From Ruminococcus sp. UBA4275 (lineage in GTDB: Bacteria; Bacillota; Clostridia; Oscillospirales; Ruminococcaceae), in assembly GCA_002395085.1 (NCBI GenBank), contig DGVV01000039.1, positions 1 through 5,165 on the forward strand: DNA of 5,165 nt, given 5' to 3'. The position numbers and the translations under genes were made by a program. Of this stretch, positions 4,727 to 5,165 are shown in pieces (the stretch's first letter is position 1; the number at the start of each line of letters is the position of its first letter). The notes below the pieces were generated by a model that was given only the letters and a program-made list of their open reading frames with translations, made no database searches and was not told the DNA's origin.

Positions 4727-4740
4727 AGGATTATATCAAA

Positions 4741-4764
4741 CGGACGGCAATTATCATCCGCCCG
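4741..4764 (+). other. Short leader hairpin before argG
   Basis: CGGACGG and CCGCCCG pair as two 3-bp blocks separated by an A-C mismatch, around a 10-base loop, within the predicted argG leader and just upstream of the ribosome binding site. There is no T-run, so it is not an attenuator terminator on its own. It may only be incidental structure. Confidence 0.3.
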
Positions 4765-4786
4765 ATCAATGAAAGGACGATCAATC

Positions 4787-5165
4787 ATGGCTGAAGCAAA
4801 GATTCCGAAGAAAATCGTACTCGCCTATTCCGGCGGCCTCGATACCTCTATTATCATTCCGTGGCTCAAGGAGACCTATCCGGGCTGCGAAGTCATTGCT
4901 GTTTCCGGCGACGTCGGACAGGGCACTGAGCTGGACGGTCTCGAAGAAAAGGCCATCAAAACCGGCGCTTCCAAGCTCTATATCGAGGATCTGACCGATG
5001 AGTTCATCGACAACTATGTGTTCCCGACCGTCAAGGCGGGCGCTGTCTATGAGGGCAAGTACCTCCTCGGCACTTCCTTTGCACGTCCGATCATCGCGAA
5101 GCGTATCGCTGAAATCGCACTCAAGGAAGGCGCGGATGCAATCTGCCACGGCTGCACCGGCAAGG
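4787..5165 (+). CDS. argG: Argininosuccinate synthase, N-terminal part (runs off the window)
   Basis: The first 126 codons are present and open to the right edge. The enzyme joins citrulline and aspartate with ATP to make argininosuccinate, the penultimate step of arginine synthesis, in the cytosol. The family's N-terminal ATP pyrophosphatase loop is AYSGGLDTS at residues 13-21. GDVGQG follows at 44-49, then YLLGTSFARPIIAK and the start of the HGCTGKG motif (HGCTGK at the very edge), all characteristic of ArgG. The ATG is preceded by GAAAGGA nine bases upstream and by a consensus promoter. About two thirds of the usual protein of roughly 400 residues lies outside the window; argH often follows but cannot be seen here. 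Confidence 0.95.
   Translation, partial: MAEAKIPKKIVLAYSGGLDTSIIIPWLKETYPGCEVIAVSGDVGQGTELDGLEEKAIKTGASKLYIEDLTDEFIDNYVFPTVKAGAVYEGKYLLGTSFARPIIAKRIAEIALKEGADAICHGCTGK

Overview
The window looks like chromosome from a moderately GC-rich clostridial Firmicute of the Ruminococcus / Oscillospiraceae type. The evidence is strong AGGAGG-like ribosome binding sites, near-consensus sigma-A promoters with 16-17 base spacers, a tRNA with encoded CCA, and a secreted protein that joins a type I dockerin to a threonine-only linker, a combination typical of cellulosome-bearing ruminococci. The genus is an inference from these features.

Layout, left to right. The 5' end of a PhoB/PhoP-like response regulator gene runs leftward out of the window (1-91, minus), with its promoter and a set of Pho-box-like repeats upstream. 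Diverging from it, a perfect sigma-A promoter (371-399) carries a LexA/SOS-type box that fills its spacer and drives what appears to be a stand-alone structured RNA of about 210 nt (about 405-616). A tRNA-Pro(UGG) gene faces it on the minus strand, with its own promoter (760-788) and intrinsic terminator (628-670). Next is a minus-strand pair, an RlmA-family 23S rRNA methyltransferase followed after one base by an isoprenylcysteine methyltransferase-like membrane protein, transcribed towards the tRNA.

On the plus strand, hpt (purine salvage) has a good extended -10 promoter. It is followed 126 bases later by a secreted 415-residue dockerin / poly-threonine / CAP-domain protein without a clear promoter of its own. 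The window ends inside argG (argininosuccinate synthase), which has a consensus promoter preceded by AT-rich repeats phased at 30 bases that may be ArgR operators.

The coding genes are mostly housekeeping and do not form one pathway. The two most notable items are the apparently SOS-controlled non-coding RNA and the dockerin-bearing CAP protein with 43 consecutive threonines. No CRISPR array, insertion sequence, integrase or phage gene was seen.
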